64,000 nt of DNA from assembly GCA_963930645.1 (NCBI GenBank), contig OZ005654.1:43020686-43084685 (forward strand), in the 5' to 3' direction. Both the position numbers and the translations under genes were made by a program. The notes under the pieces were generated by a model, which saw only the letters and a list, made by a program, of their open reading frames with translations, was not told where the DNA came from and did no database searches. This document shows positions 12,373 to 24,107 of the stretch, in pieces. Every line of letters starts with the position of its first letter. Positions within the stretch are counted from its first letter, which is position 1. This DNA is from Salticus scenicus (taxonomy: Eukaryota > Arthropoda > Arachnida > Araneae > Salticidae).

Positions 12373-12930
12373 CTTGTACTAGTCCTTAAGTTTCATAAAT
12401 CTCCTAATAAATTTAAAACGGTTACTATTGGTTGTAACACATACAATAATAATGCTAATAAACTACTACTTGATATTCTGAAACAGGTTCATAACATCAC
12501 TTGTAAAGATAACTTTTGCTGCCTTGAAAATAGTCACCAACTCATTAACCATATCAAAAATCTTGATAATGTAGATAATATTACTACTTATGATTTTCAA
12601 GACCTATTTAATAACATTATTTCATCAGACCTATATCAAATTATTAATCTTTTAAATAAATGCAAAAATTAAAATTCATTACTTAATAACTTTAATGATG
12701 AAAAACTTTAAAAGAGAATCCCACAAAATGGCTGCAGTTTGAGCATGTTGGCTAATCTTTATTATTATGACAACATTTTACTATACTGTTTTAGGGATGG
12801 CTACTGAAGAAGTCCTGCGACATTTTGAGCTATTTTATTTAATAGTCTATCCATTTTTTGTGATGTGGTCCAAAAATATTTTACTAATCTCAACTTTTAC
12901 ATGGTTCATTTCATTATTGTAAGCTCAATT
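12373..12930 (+). pseudogene. Penelope-like retroelement reverse transcriptase remnant
   Basis: From 12373 a frame of about 99 codons without an ATG reads KFHKSPNKFKTVTIG, NSHQLINHIKNL and then NITTYDFQDLFNNI. These match the order of Penelope-type RT blocks (PK.HK.P, N....I, ITTFDFS.LYTNI). After TAA at 12670-12672 a separated block reads PQNGCSLSMLANLYYY near 12722-12770, corresponding to the RT GIPQGG...ANL block. The frame is broken and the catalytic YxDD box is not intact. It lies in a TUG intron. Confidence 0.7.
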
Positions 12931-14166
12931 ATTAACCTTTTTAATACTATCCATTATTAGTTCCTTCATTTCTACTACATTACCTTGAAAGATCCTTCTT
13001 TTATATGTGTTATCAACAAGTTTTGTAATCTAATATGTTTTAAAATTAGGTTAGTAATATTATTAAATTTTCTAATAAATTTAAATTAATATAACTATTC
13101 AAATAGATTAAAATTATTAAACCTATTCCAAGTTAACTAGTTACCTAATTGGCCTTTGTGGATTTTTGTGGTGAATTATTCAACTGTTTAGTTTTTGTTC
13201 TCATTTTTTTTCATTATACTCATGAAATATTTTGCATTTCATATCAATAAGTGAAAATCCATTAAAAAATACAAGAATCTGTCTCAAACATTTAGATTGA
13301 AACATGTTTTTTAAAAGTTAAAATGGCATTAAATTAGGTACTCTTTATTTAATTTTTCTTTTTCTTTTTTTTCCCCCCAAGTCGTAAAACTGGAAGATGT
13401 CTTATTGCTTTATTTGAAATTTTAATCAATTTTTTTAGCTCACCTTTATATAATTATTTAGTCTGTGTGAGGAAAAGAAAAAAGTTGTTAAAATTATTAA
13501 TCTGCTCAAAATAAGTGTCTCAAATTAATTCTTAACATTCAAAGCAACTACAACTTGAACTTTGAGAAGTGTCATAAGAAAATAATTATTATTATTTAAT
13601 TTTTTTTTTTTTTTTTTGGTAATACAGGGGGAAAAGGAGAGACATCAGTGATAAACACTACTAATAGAGGATACATTTCAAGTTACAATATTGCTATGTG
13701 CCAGTATTCAAAATGAACATAATTACGTGTGAGCACAGATGGTAAAACTACTCAAAGCTGCTGCTGTAAAAACAAAGTAAAATCTTTTTTCCATGCTAAT
13801 TAAATGACTGACTTTAACAAAATATGTCCAGCTACTAAAACAATTTTACCAAAATGGTAAGTCTGCAGCTATGGAAAAATTATCCTAAAACTTAGTTACT
13901 ACAAAACATAACTGTGAAATTTGCAGCAAATGGATTACTGACCCTTTAACTAGGAAAACGTCAAAAACACATACATGCCTAGCAGGGTTGCTACATAAAT
14001 CTGGGGGGAAGGGGGGGAGAATCACTAAGTTTTCCCTCTCTCTTTCAAAAGCAAAATATGTGATACATGATCATGCAGCATTTGAATCTAACATGTTTAC
14101 AAGTCAACTGGACATATTACGGGTATATCAATTTTATTAACTTATTATATTCGGAGAAAATTATAT

Positions 14167-15200
14167 ACCGTATATTTCCGTGTATAAGCCGAGAATTTTT
14201 GGAAATTTTTCGGAAGCTGTATTATAATGGTCGGCTTATATACGGATCTACATTTCTAGCAAAAAACGTACTTCAGAAACAATGATTGAATACATATATT
14301 TTAAGCTTAAAAAGTATATATAAAGTAAAATAGTTATATTAAACCTTATTTTTAAATAATTATCACATATAAAACTCTTAAATTAGCAATTTAAAATTTA
14401 TTTCACGAAACGCTCGATGTAGTCACGTTTGTTTACATTTCTTTTTGACCTGCCGGTAACTGAAGTCATCGGCAGAGTGCACGAACGGAGTAAATTCTCT
14501 GTCTGATTCAGAAATAGTATAAGAGAAACTTGAAAAAAACAGGACTCCCGATCATATTTTTAATTTATACAATTAAATTTAAATCATCTCTGTTTAAAAT
14601 GTTTCTAGGCTTACACTAGCAAAAGCGGCAAAGCTTCGTTTTTTTTATAGAAGTATTTTTATTTTGTTGAAGATTGCCTTGAAGCACTGATAAAAATACT
14701 GAAAAGTAGAAATATACAAAATAATTTAGATACGTCATTAAAAAAAATCGATGCAATCGGACTTTACACGGCTTATTTATGTAAACATCCAGCGGCGGCA
14801 TTGCTTCATCGACGTTAGGGTTAGGTCTCCTGGCCCGGTATTACGGTAGCTATCGTTTTCAGCTGCCGGGACTTGTGTTCGCGTCTGTGTTTGCCTCCCT
14901 TCTGATAGGGTTGCCAGAGTTAAAACTATCGCCGTTGGCGAACACACTGCGAACGTTTTACGTTATGGCTAAGCAAGGTAAGGAATTCTATTGGATAAGC
15001 ATGCATTTCGTGCAATTTCATTGGACAGATTATCCTGAAGGTTGTATAGATTGGCAATATTTTCTCCATTTTGGCGATATACTCGAACTTTAAAAAGAGT
15101 ATTTTTTCAATTCGGCTTATACACGGGTTTGCAATTTTGGGCAAATTTCTGCAGGGAAAAATGTACTCTCGGCTTATATACGAATCGGCTTATATACGGT
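14167..15200. mobile_element. DNA transposon remnant with 'TATAAGCCGA' inverted ends
   Basis: The left end ACCGTATATTTCCGTGTATA is followed by AGCCGAGAA, and the right end is the inverse (TCGGCTTATATACGGT, preceded by another TCGGCTTATATACGAA). The ~1.03 kb interior has higher GC than its surroundings and several short open frames, but I recognise no transposase. Confidence 0.7.
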
Positions 15201-15698
15201 AATTTTTTTTTTCTTCATTATTATATAGCACTAAAAAAATAACAAAGAAAAAAAAAATTTTTTTTTCTTCAAACTATAAATTTACACAATTTAAAACAGA
15301 AATTTTAATTTGAAAATTTTTTTCCTGCTTTTCAAAGAAAAATTCTAAATTTCCTGTTAGAGTTTTCCCTGAATCTATGAGCAGTAGCAACACTGTCTAG
15401 GTAGTAGATGATGTAGCAACATAAGTGCAGGAAAATGGGATTATCAGAGTTTATGTGCAGTACTTACATTCGGCATAAACTACAGAATAGGATTGTTTCA
15501 TTGTAGACAAACTCTTAAATTTTTATTAATAACCCTGAAAACTATCATTTTTGCAGAAGTTTTAATCTATTTATTTTTGTGTGTTGTTTGTGTAACTTTT
15601 GTCCTAGCTCAGTATGAATTCCACAATTAATAGTCATGGCATGGGAAAGTTTTTAGGTGAAACCCCCCCCCCCCTTTTTTTTTTTTAAGAAAGTGCAA

Positions 15699-15963
15699 TT
15701 ACCGTATTTTCTGGCGTATAAGTCGAGGGTAAAAAGCAAAAAAAATCTTTTAAAAATCGCGAGGAAGAAAAGAGAAAGCGTATTGCGCTGGCTGATTAGA
15801 CGATTCACGAATTTCGGGGTGCGCCTTGAATTTAATGATTCAAGTTTATGCGTGAAAATTGAATTGACTTATATGGCGAATATAGCTGAAATTCCACACT
15901 TTAACTCCAAAAAACCACTTCGACTTATACGCCGGTCGACTTATATGCCGGAAAATACAGTAA
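15699..15963. mobile_element. MITE with 'GGCGTATAAGTCGA' inverted ends
   Basis: TTACCGTATTTTCTGGCGTA at the left pairs with the right end ATGCCGGAAAATACAGTAA, and AAGTCGA pairs with TCGACTTA. It belongs to the same broad group of ends as the 14167 element but is only ~265 bp. Confidence 0.75.
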
Positions 15964-16499
15964 TAGGCATAATTGCTGACTTCAGAAAATCAATAAAAGT
16001 ATTTACAATAACTATGGTTACAATATGATCTGTTTTTACTGCTACATTAATTTTAAGACTTTTTTCAAGATTAGCTCTGAAGGTCCAGTAAAATATTTAA
16101 TCACTTATTTCACTGTTCTGCATTCATAAAAGGGGGGGGGGGAAATCTTGTTCTGCAAGCACACCACTTTGTTAATTCCATCTAATCAACAAATTGTCAT
16201 ACAAATTAGCCTTATTAGATGGATGAAAATTGTGTAGTTCACTTCGCATTTTTTGTTTAAAAATACACATATTCTCTACAGGTTTTTTTTTTTTTTTTTT
16301 TTTTAATTCACTTATTCTTCTCCGAAACAACTATCATCATCTTGTGACAATGGAAAAAGTTTATGATATATATATATATATATTTTTTTAATCTATCTCC
16401 TCTTGCATTTGTATAAAAAAAGACTGATCAGCAAAATAAAATTTTGTCAATTTTTTTAATGTTATAAAATTTAAGTAACTATATAAGTAAAACACTCAC

Positions 16500-16562
16500 A
16501 CAGGTAAAAGTTCAAGCTCTTGTCTTCTAAATAATCTCTAATGAAGTTGCAAACATCTTGTA
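16500..16562 (-). CDS. ASPSCR1: TUG/ASPSCR1 exon (UBX helix)
   Basis: A 63-base exon, acceptor TTTTTCAG, donor GTGAGTG. With the split Val it reads VQDVCNFIRDYLEDKSLNFY then L. This is the UBX alpha helix and following strand (V.DL..FVR..L....L.FYLF in the family). It is in phase with the exons at 18112 and 12168. Confidence 0.88.
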
Positions 16563-16865
16563 CTGAAAAAAAAAAAAAAAAAAAAACAGATAATTTATAA
16601 AAGAGGACATATAATAAATGAAGATGCATAAATATTTAAATAAAACTGTCATGAGTCCTAAAGAATCATCATTGTATATTTTCACTAACAATCTAAAAAG
16701 TATTCTTAAAAATAAGTAAAAAACTTTGAATAAACACCATAAAATGCAAAAAATTCACAGTAAATGTCCGGGGGAACCTTCCTAGTTTTATTAGTAATTT
16801 TTTAAAAGTCAGACGTTTCCCAGTTCACATTGGGTCAGTTTATTCAGATTTTTACTTTCAGGAGA

Positions 16866-17560
16866 AGGGGGTACCTCCAGGCAGTGTTTTGAGTGTCACA
16901 CTGTTCTCTTTAAAGATTAATAATATTCTAAAACAACTACTATACAGTGTAAACGGTAGTCTTTATCTTGACAATCTACAAATCTCTTGTCAAGGAAATA
17001 TGCACTTCATAGAATGCCAATTGCAACTTGCAATAAAAAATATTACAAAATGGACAAACAAAAATGATTTTACCTTCCCTGTTAGCAAAACACAATGTGT
17101 GCATTTTTGCTGTAGACGGGGTATATGTCCTGATCCAGAGATTTACTGGTAGACACTACTGGCTTTTGGGCTTTTTGTTTTTATTTTCAACAAGAAACTT
17201 ACTTTTATTCCACACATCTTAAATTTGAGTACAAAATGTGATAAGGTATTAAATATTTTAAAAATTCTTTGAAATAAATCTTGGGGTGCTGACCACCCAT
17301 AATTGTTAAAAGTTTATCGGGCTCTTATACGTTCAAAATTGGATCTCACTGTTATTAGACAAAATCGCTCTTTAGATCTTTATTACTGCATCCTTTCATA
17401 TCCTCATCATCCACTTCACTGCTTTCTGAACAGCAATGAAGATAATTTTTTTCATAATCGCCCTTCTTGCATCCCAATTTCAGCCATAAGGTTAAGCCTC
17501 TTCTTGAAGGCACCCCTCATCTTCACGCTAATGTTCGCCCTTGCTGTCTAAATTTGACCC
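16866..17560 (+). pseudogene. Jockey-like LINE reverse transcriptase remnant
   Basis: The + strand reads GVPPGSVLSVTLFSLKINNI, then LYLDNLQISC in place of the usual Y(V/A)DD box, then TKWTNKNDFTFPVSKTQCVH. A further block at 17303 reads LKVYRALIRSKLDL, the post-catalytic region, after a frame change. The YxDD Asp pair is altered to LDN and the frame is interrupted, so it is dead. The sequence style is common in spider Jockey elements, which is one reason for the host guess. Confidence 0.8.
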
Positions 17561-17804
17561 CTTGGGATTTCCAAGGCATTTCCTATCTTAACCTGTTCAA
17601 AAGGATTTGACAAATCTAACACAGATGCTTCTATATTTCAGACTCTTTTCTATCAAAATAAATAAATAATAATAAAATAAAGGTATTCGGCCAAAAGATG
17701 AATCTCTTTTTATTTTTGACCCCACATGTAAATAAAATTGCTCAATTCAGATTTTAGTCAGAAAGTTTATTCATAAGTTAAACATGTGTGAATTGGGGGG
17801 GAGA

Positions 17805-17912
17805 AGGGGGGAGAGAGAGAGAGAGAGAGAACATTTAACCAGGTATTTTTAATTAATAGTAAAATTTGGTAATCAAATCATGAACCCTGACTGCCGATTT
17901 AGTCAGGCCCTG

Positions 17913-17940
<28 letters not shown>
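17805..17940. repeat. Microsatellites (GA)n and poly(A)
   Basis: A (GA)n tract at about 17812-17830 and an A run at about 17912-17940, both in a TUG intron. Confidence 0.85.
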
Positions 17941-17944
<4 letters not shown>

Positions 17945-18111
17945 GGAGATAAAAGGCAAGTCTGACTAATGGGCAGCCTTAATATAATAAATATACAAGG
18001 CTATTATTGAAAGTTTTCTTTTTTTTTCTTTTTCTTTTAAAGAGGAGGAGACATGGCAAAAGGGAAAATAAATAAGGAGTTAATGTAAAATTATTATCAT
18101 AACAAAATCAC

Positions 18112-18260
18112 CTGTTTCTTGAGCTTCAAAGACAGCCTGCAAAACTAACCTTTCAGGAAAATATACACGGATAACGGTGTGCTTAAAACGTCCCAGTTTT
18201 TGAAGAAGCTGTCTATTTCTCAATTCTTTTGTTAACAATGGTTGATTTTCTAAATCCGAC
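18112..18260 (-). CDS. ASPSCR1: TUG/ASPSCR1 exon (start of UBX domain)
   Basis: Acceptor TTTTTCAG, donor CAG|GTGATTTT on the - strand. The exon reads SDLENQPLLTKELRNRQLLQ then FKHTVIRVYFPERLVLQAVF. The RV.FP(E/D)R.VLQ..F segment is the signature first hairpin of the TUG UBX domain, and the preceding L.T.E.R..Q matches the linker helix. All upstream exons (about two thirds of a ~550 aa protein in vertebrates) should lie at higher coordinates. I see none between 18260 and the gap at 21001, and none beyond it. Confidence 0.9.
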
Positions 18261-20531
18261 CTGAAAAATTCACAGTAATTTTGATAAACATTAATTTTTA
18301 CATTTTAAAAATTATAAAAGCAATATAAGTATTTTCAATAAAATCTAATTCCTTAATAAGAACTAACAATAATCATTAAAGGAATTTAATTAAAAAATAA
18401 CTTTTTTTCAAGATAAAATAATTTTATCACTTAGATTTTGATTATGTATTGAGTGACTAAGATCATCATTCAAAAAAATTAAAAAGTCTGTTTTTTTTTT
18501 TTTTTTGTGCTTATAATATTATATATATAAGCATTTAGAAAATATGCTTAATACATTCTAAAACATGATTTCTTTGAGTTTGTCCTATTCCCCACCCCAT
18601 ACACAAAAGAATAATAAAGTAATAAGATTACTTTGATGGAAATTATTGATGTAAAGAAGAAATACATAAAACAATAAAATGGAGAAAATTCATAAAGTCA
18701 TTACATTAATTATTGTACATTTTTTCAGAATAAATATGTTATTTTATGTCAGTTACTGATGAAATAACCTAAATTCAATGCATTCATTGAAAAAAAATTA
18801 AAAGTATGAGTATGCATAAATTTTACTGGATATAAAATCTCTATTTAAAATGAATTTCTCTCTTTTGCAAAATTAAGCTTTCTCCTTCACCACATATGCA
18901 CATCAATATTTCCATTGTATCATCCTTAATTTGTGTAATCTTTTGTTATTCTCTGTCATAAATGCAAAGCATTATATTCTTTTTAACATATCATATTTTT
19001 CTTTTCTTCATAAAATAATCTGGCGTGGCACTCACATGACTTTCTCTTACCCTGAAATTCAATACCATGCAGGCAGATTGGACATTAAGGGATAAGATAA
19101 TGAATACTGTTATATAAACCTTCATTAAAAACAATTTAAAATAAGCTTAGGAAAGGCTTCATTTGACAAATAAGCTGTTATTAAATTCAAATGTTCATTT
19201 CAAATTATTTAGACAATTTCACCTTGAAATGAATTTTGATAAAATTTTAACAACCTTATATTGATTTCAAAATACAACATTTGAATTATGTGAAATTATT
19301 TGCTTTTAAGTTATTCTGATAAAAGTCATAGACAAAGATTAAACATTAAAAACATGACTTCAATATTCACAGGGAACCTCAAAACGTGTCAATATATTTA
19401 AAAAAAAAAAAAAAAAAAAAAGCAGCACTAAATATTTAGTTTTAAAAATACTTTATTTACCACACGGTTATGAAGGATTAAATTTAATTTCTGAGCAGTT
19501 TTCCTGAATAAGGTAAAATATTATAGTAAAGCACTTCCACTAATTACATTCAATTTAAAAAAAAAATGTTTTTGATTAACTGTTGGCAGCCCTGTACATC
19601 TTCTAAAAATTATGAACAAACTACATTGTGCACTTAAGTATAATCCTATATAAATAACATATAGCTCAGCCTGAAATGTATGTCCATGAATTTCCAAGTA
19701 TTATCCTACTATATTCTAGTTCTTTTGTGTATCCCTGTAAATGAAAGGTGAAGGATTTTCATACCATATTCTGCATGAAACATGTTTTTATGCCTATAAA
19801 AAATACACATTCATTTCGTTTGGTTTAGTGCAGTCTATATATGTTAAACCCCACTTACTTACAATTTTTAATCTTAACAAAAAGTTTAGTAGCATCTCTA
19901 TATGATACAGATTTAGAATAATGAGTTTGGTCTTTCTGCTGCTATTTGTTCTAGAGATATGATAACACACACACAGACAGACCAACCGCTAAAAGCCTGA
20001 TTTTTCGGATTCAGGGGACCTCAAAACACCTAAATATAATGAAAAATCAATTTCGAAAATTTGACCCAAAAACTATGCTTTCTCTACCATATATATCGGA
20101 TATTATATCTTTAAAACTATGACAAATTATTATTATTTTATTTATTATTTTGTTTGCATTATTAATTTCATTGGTGATTTTTTGATGTGGTAGGTAAAAT
20201 TTTACGTTTATTCTTTCGCCATATTTCTTCTCTAAAATATTCCAAATGTGACAGAATAAACATGGCATTAAGTTTTTTTCTTTCAATCTGATATGGGTAG
20301 ATTAATTTAACAGTTTAAAGGGATAAAGAAAATACTGTGTTTTAAAAATATTTAAAAACTTATTTTTTGTCTTTACTATAATTAAATTTTCTTTGCAGAT
20401 ACAAATTTTGTTTATATTACATGTTGCTATTAATTATTACAGCAGTAAACTTAATCTGACATTTTTGATAATTCCTGCAAGCAATTGCAATTTCATTATT
20501 AGAATACTTCTTTTGCAAATACGGGTATGGT
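18261..20531. other. Host AT-rich sequence upstream of the first visible TUG exon
   Basis: No exon is supported here. It holds A/T homopolymers (for example 19399-19421) and the second copy of the dispersed repeat at about 19840-20110. It should be a TUG intron if the gene is whole. Confidence 0.6.
19840..20110. repeat. Dispersed repeat, copy 2
   Basis: Shares the CA-rich tract, GGATTCAGGGGACCTCAAAA and 'tttgacccaaaaactatgct' blocks with the copy near 600-910. The family is not identified. Confidence 0.4.
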
Positions 20532-20888
20532 CAGGGGTCAATCCAGGTTTTAATTTTTGGGTCCCTTTTTGCGAAATTTTTAATTATTTTTGTGAAATTT
20601 TTAATTATTTTTGTGAAAAAGAAAATATTTTTGTGAAAAGATAAAATATGTAAAATTTACCATTTTTATAATCATTGTATATAATATTTAATGTCAAGTT
20701 AATAGAGATTCATTGAACCAAATTAAGGCATTAATTAAAAATAAAACTGAAAACATTTTATAAAAAATTAGAATTTTGTGAAGGGTCCCTTTTTATGAAT
20801 CGAAATTTTGTGAAGGGTCCCCTTTTATGACGTGGAATTTTGTGATGGGGTCGCAAAAGGGACCCAAATTTTGCCTGGTATACCCCTG
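20532..20888. mobile_element. MITE with CAGGGGT inverted ends
   Basis: Left end CAGGGGTCAATCCAGG then TTTTTGGGTCCCTTTTTGCG; right end CGCAAAAGGGACCCAAATTT then CCTGGTATACCCCTG. These are inverted copies about 40 bases long. The interior repeats TTTTGTGAA(G/A) words. No coding capacity. Confidence 0.7.
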
Positions 20889-21000
20889 ATGGTATAGCAT
20901 TAAAAAATTCACAAAAAGTTTTTCTTTTGTGCAATTAAACATGGAAGTTGAAAAATCAGAAAATTATAGTTGTAAAACAATTTACCTAGTTTTTCTAAAC

Positions 21001-21200
21001 NNNNNNNNNNNNNNNNNNNNNNNNNNNNNNNNNNNNNNNNNNNNNNNNNNNNNNNNNNNNNNNNNNNNNNNNNNNNNNNNNNNNNNNNNNNNNNNNNNNN
21101 NNNNNNNNNNNNNNNNNNNNNNNNNNNNNNNNNNNNNNNNNNNNNNNNNNNNNNNNNNNNNNNNNNNNNNNNNNNNNNNNNNNNNNNNNNNNNNNNNNNN
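21001..21200. other. Assembly gap (200 N) at host/virus-like boundary
   Basis: Exactly 200 N separate host-style DNA from the first A/T palindrome. A round-number gap is normally a scaffolding join, so the adjacency of the two sides is not established by sequence. Confidence 0.97.
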
Positions 21201-21206
21201 CCTTGG

Positions 21207-21282
<76 letters not shown>
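21207..21282. repeat. A(n)T(n) palindrome 1
   Basis: Flanked by CCTTGG on the left and CAAGGTTGGTTGATTGG on the right. A TATATATAT box follows at 21320. The gap may have arisen because assembly failed at this palindrome. Confidence 0.9.
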
Positions 21283-21644
21283 CAAGGTTGGTTGATTGGT
21301 TGCTTGACATTAGCTAACCTATATATATCTCATGCTAAAGTGTCTTTGGTTGATTTTATATTTCTATAATTTTTTCAACATACTATTTTTTTGGGACTTT
21401 GCCATTTTTCACCAATCTGGAAAATTTTTCAAAGTTTATCATTTCGATTTTATAGATTTTGATTTCTAAATAATATTTTTTTGCCAATCTTGAAATTTTT
21501 TTAAGTTGGTTGATAATAGTTTATATATAAATTTATATCTCAGGGACTTCAGTTATAAAAGTATCCATTCAAAATCTTAAGTATCCGTTTAAAATCTTAA
21601 AGTACAAATCGGTACACATCCAATATTGGCAATATAATTGTTAC

Positions 21645-21717
21645 AAAAAAAACGGGTCGAACGAAGTGTCAAAGACAGGAATCTGCCATGAGACACTTCG
21701 TTCGGCCCGATTTTTTT
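21645..21717. terminator. 3' stem-loop S1
   Basis: An A run then CGGGTCGAACGAAGTGTC pairs with GACACTTCGTTCGGCCCG then a T run, around a 20-odd base loop containing GACAGGAATCTGCC. It begins 15 bases after the stop codon of the - strand Pro-Val gene. It is one of five such stem-loops, each 14-18 bases past a stop. Confidence 0.85.
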
Positions 21718-21732
21718 ATAAATCGTTTGGGT

Positions 21733-22443
21733 TTAAACCCAACTGTAGTATTTTCTAGCCTCTGTATTTATAAGGCTGTAGCATTTTCCATCTCTCAAAT
21801 TGACGTTCGATTTGACAACGACTATGCCATGCCGTCTTCGAATTCTTGGATCTTCAAAGCCAGCAGTTTTTAATTTAGGCCGTACCACGAAATCTATCTT
21901 CGGTGGAGGCTTCCAGGCACGATAAGTTGTTACGTTGGACTCTGGAGATTTTGGTAGCGGGCTTAATAGCTTTGGTACTTTAAAATAAATCATCTCTGAC
22001 ATGGGTATTGAAATTTGAACTGGAACTTGAACAGATTTAGAAGCTGGAACTGGAACTGGAACAGATTTAGAAGCTGGAACTGGAACTGGAACTGGAACTG
22101 GAACTGGAACAGATTTAGAAGCTGGAACTGGAACTGGAACTGGAACAGATTTAGAAGCTGGAACTGGAACTGGAACTGGAACAGATTTAGAAGCTGGAAC
22201 TGGAACTGGAACTGGAACAGATTTAGAAGCTGGAACTGGAACTGGAACTGGAACGCGTTTCGATTTGAAAACTGGAGATGGTCTGGAAACTGGTTTTGGA
22301 GTTGGCATGGACATGTCTCGATTATAATTGCATAATAACTCGAGAGAAAGACGAGACGTATTCAAGACATTCCATCCAGGCTTTACGGCATAGTCATAGT
22401 CAAATCGCTCGTCGGTCAGAGAGTCGAAAGAAAACATTTCCAT
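21733..22443 (-). CDS. Pro-Val repeat protein, 236 aa
   Basis: Single-exon frame, function unknown. Residues 1-60 form a unique head (MEMFSFDSLTDERFDYDYAV at the start). The middle third is a tandem array of (PV)2-5-PASKS blocks, and a ~75-residue unique tail includes RAWKPPPKIDFVVRPKLKTA. Extended Pro-Val repeats usually give a stiff rod or linker, so a structural or scaffold role is possible; this is inference. A TATA box on the - strand at 22491-22500 sits 48 bases before the ATG, and the 3' stem-loop S1 starts 15 bases after TAA. These features place it with the BRO-like genes in layout. No signal peptide or membrane segment is seen. Confidence 0.75.
   Translation of the reverse strand: MEMFSFDSLTDERFDYDYAVKPGWNVLNTSRLSLELLCNYNRDMSMPTPKPVSRPSPVFKSKRVPVPVPVPASKSVPVPVPVPASKSVPVPVPVPASKSVPVPVPVPASKSVPVPVPVPVPVPASKSVPVPVPASKSVQVPVQISIPMSEMIYFKVPKLLSPLPKSPESNVTTYRAWKPPPKIDFVVRPKLKTAGFEDPRIRRRHGIVVVKSNVNLRDGKCYSLINTEARKYYSWV
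22015..22256. repeat. Hexanucleotide minisatellite inside CDS
   Basis: On the + strand GGAACT units occur in blocks of two to six, separated by AGATTTAGAAGCT. Block lengths differ along the array, suggesting slippage-driven length change in multiples of two residues, so the frame is kept. Confidence 0.9.
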
Positions 22444-22490
22444 TTTGAAAAACAGAGGCTCAGAATGAATAAGCTGAGGCGAGAGGCTCG

Positions 22491-22500
22491 TATTTATACT
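22491..22500 (-). promoter_or_regulatory. TATA box of the Pro-Val gene
   Basis: The - strand reads AGTATAAATA, 48 bases upstream of the ATG. A TTCATTCTG word near the expected start site could serve as initiator. There is no A/T palindrome within 300 bases. Confidence 0.7.
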
Positions 22501-22844
22501 CTGGCAAGCGGATGCGTGAGATCTGATAAGCGGTTCTGAGAAACGACATCAGTAATACTATATAAGGCTCGACAGGATGACTTTTTATAGATTAGAGAGG
22601 CTTGACGCATCTATAAATAACTTATCACGTCCTGTTTTTGAGGAAACGGTTTACATAATATCCTGCCAACAGATTTGTTCTAGAAGAATTTTATCGGATC
22701 ATCTTGAAGGCTACAAGCGACAAACTAATTTTCTAAAAATTTTAACAGATGAGAGATATGACCGTTGCTGGCAAAGATCGAGATAGAATGAGGAGGTGGC
22801 AAGTCAGCGATCCTATATATAGAGGAGATAATCAACCAACTGTG

Positions 22845-22891
<47 letters not shown>

Positions 22892-22893
22892 TG

Positions 22894-22972
<79 letters not shown>
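22845..22972. repeat. A(n)T(n) palindrome 2 (double)
   Basis: Two A runs separated by TCTTTG at 22888-22893, then one T run. Flanks CAACCAACTGTG / CCATAGTTGGTTGG; TATA boxes at 22814 and 23001 face outward. Confidence 0.9.
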
Positions 22973-23209
22973 CCATAGTTGGTTGGTTGATTATATCCTC
23001 TATATATAGGATCGCTGACTTGCTACCTCCTCATTGTGTCTCGACATTTGCCAGCAACGGTCGTCTAGTCACTATGCCTAGTTGAAAAATTGAAAATTTT
23101 AACAGACGAGAGATATGACCGTTGCTGGCAAAGATCTAGATAGAATGAGGAGGTGGCACGTCAGCGATCCTATATATAGAGAAGATTATCAACCAACCAA
23201 CCAACTGTG

Positions 23210-23224
23210 AAAAAAAAAAAAAAA

Positions 23225-23259
<35 letters not shown>
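23210..23259. repeat. A(n)T(n) palindrome 3
   Basis: Flanks CCAACCAACTGTG / CATGGTTGGTTGG. Outward TATATATA at 23171 and 23287. Shorter than its neighbours in the same array. Confidence 0.9.
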
Positions 23260-23496
23260 CATGGTTGGTTGGTTGATTATATCCTCTATATATAGGATCG
23301 CTGACTTGCTACCTCCTCATTGTGTCTCGACATTTGCCAGCAACGGTCGTCTAGTCACTATGCCTAGTTGAAAAATTGAAAATTTTAACAGACGAGAGAT
23401 ATGACCGTTGCTGGCAAAGATCTAGATAGAATGAGGAGGTGGCACGTCAGCGATCCTATATATAGAGAAGATTATCAACCAACCAACCAACTGTGG

Positions 23497-23568
<72 letters not shown>
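23497..23568. repeat. A(n)T(n) palindrome 4
   Basis: Flanks CCAACCAACTGTGG / CATAGTTGGTTGG. Outward TATATATA at 23457 and 23596. Confidence 0.9.
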
Positions 23569-23804
23569 CATAGTTGGTTGGTTGATTATATCCTCTATAT
23601 ATAGGATCGCTGACTTGCTACCTCCTCATTGTGTCTCGACATTTGCCAGCAACGGTCGTCTAGTCACTATGCCTAGTTGAAAAATTGAAAATTTTAACAG
23701 ACGAGAGATATGACCGTTGCTGGCAAAGATCTAGATAGAATGAGGAGGTGGCACGTCAGCGATCCTATATATAGAGAAGATTATCAACCAACCAACCAAC
23801 TGTG

Positions 23805-23868
<64 letters not shown>
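23805..23868. repeat. A(n)T(n) palindrome 5
   Basis: Flanks CCAACCAACTGTG / CCATAGTTGGTTGG. Outward TATATATA at 23766 and 23897. Confidence 0.9.
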
Positions 23869-24107
23869 CCATAGTTGGTTGGTTGATTATATCCTCTATA
23901 TATAGGATCGCTGACTTGCTACCTCCTCATTGTGTCTCGACATTTGCCAGCAACGGTCGTCTAGTCACTATGCCTAGTTGAAAAATTGAAAATTTTAACA
24001 GATGAGAGATATGACCGTTGCTGGCAAAGATCTAGATAGAATGAGGAGGTGGCACGTCAGCGATCCTATATATATAGAGAAGATTATCAACCAACCAACC
24101 AACTGTG

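Noticed and set aside
15657..16028. 123-codon + strand frame
   Set aside because: It runs through the MITE at 15699-15963 and through a C/T homopolymer; no family is recognised and the ends are transposon termini.
20909..21369. Open frames across the N gap and the first palindrome
   Set aside because: They consist of unknown residues plus poly-Lys/poly-Phe from the A and T runs. The same applies to all Lys/Phe-run frames over other palindromes.
22845..22972. A(n)T(n) palindromes as poly(A) tails of retrocopied mRNAs
   Set aside because: Target-site duplications and mRNA-like sequences on both sides are lacking. The palindromes lie between promoter units and are mirrored by conserved boxes, which retroposition would not give.
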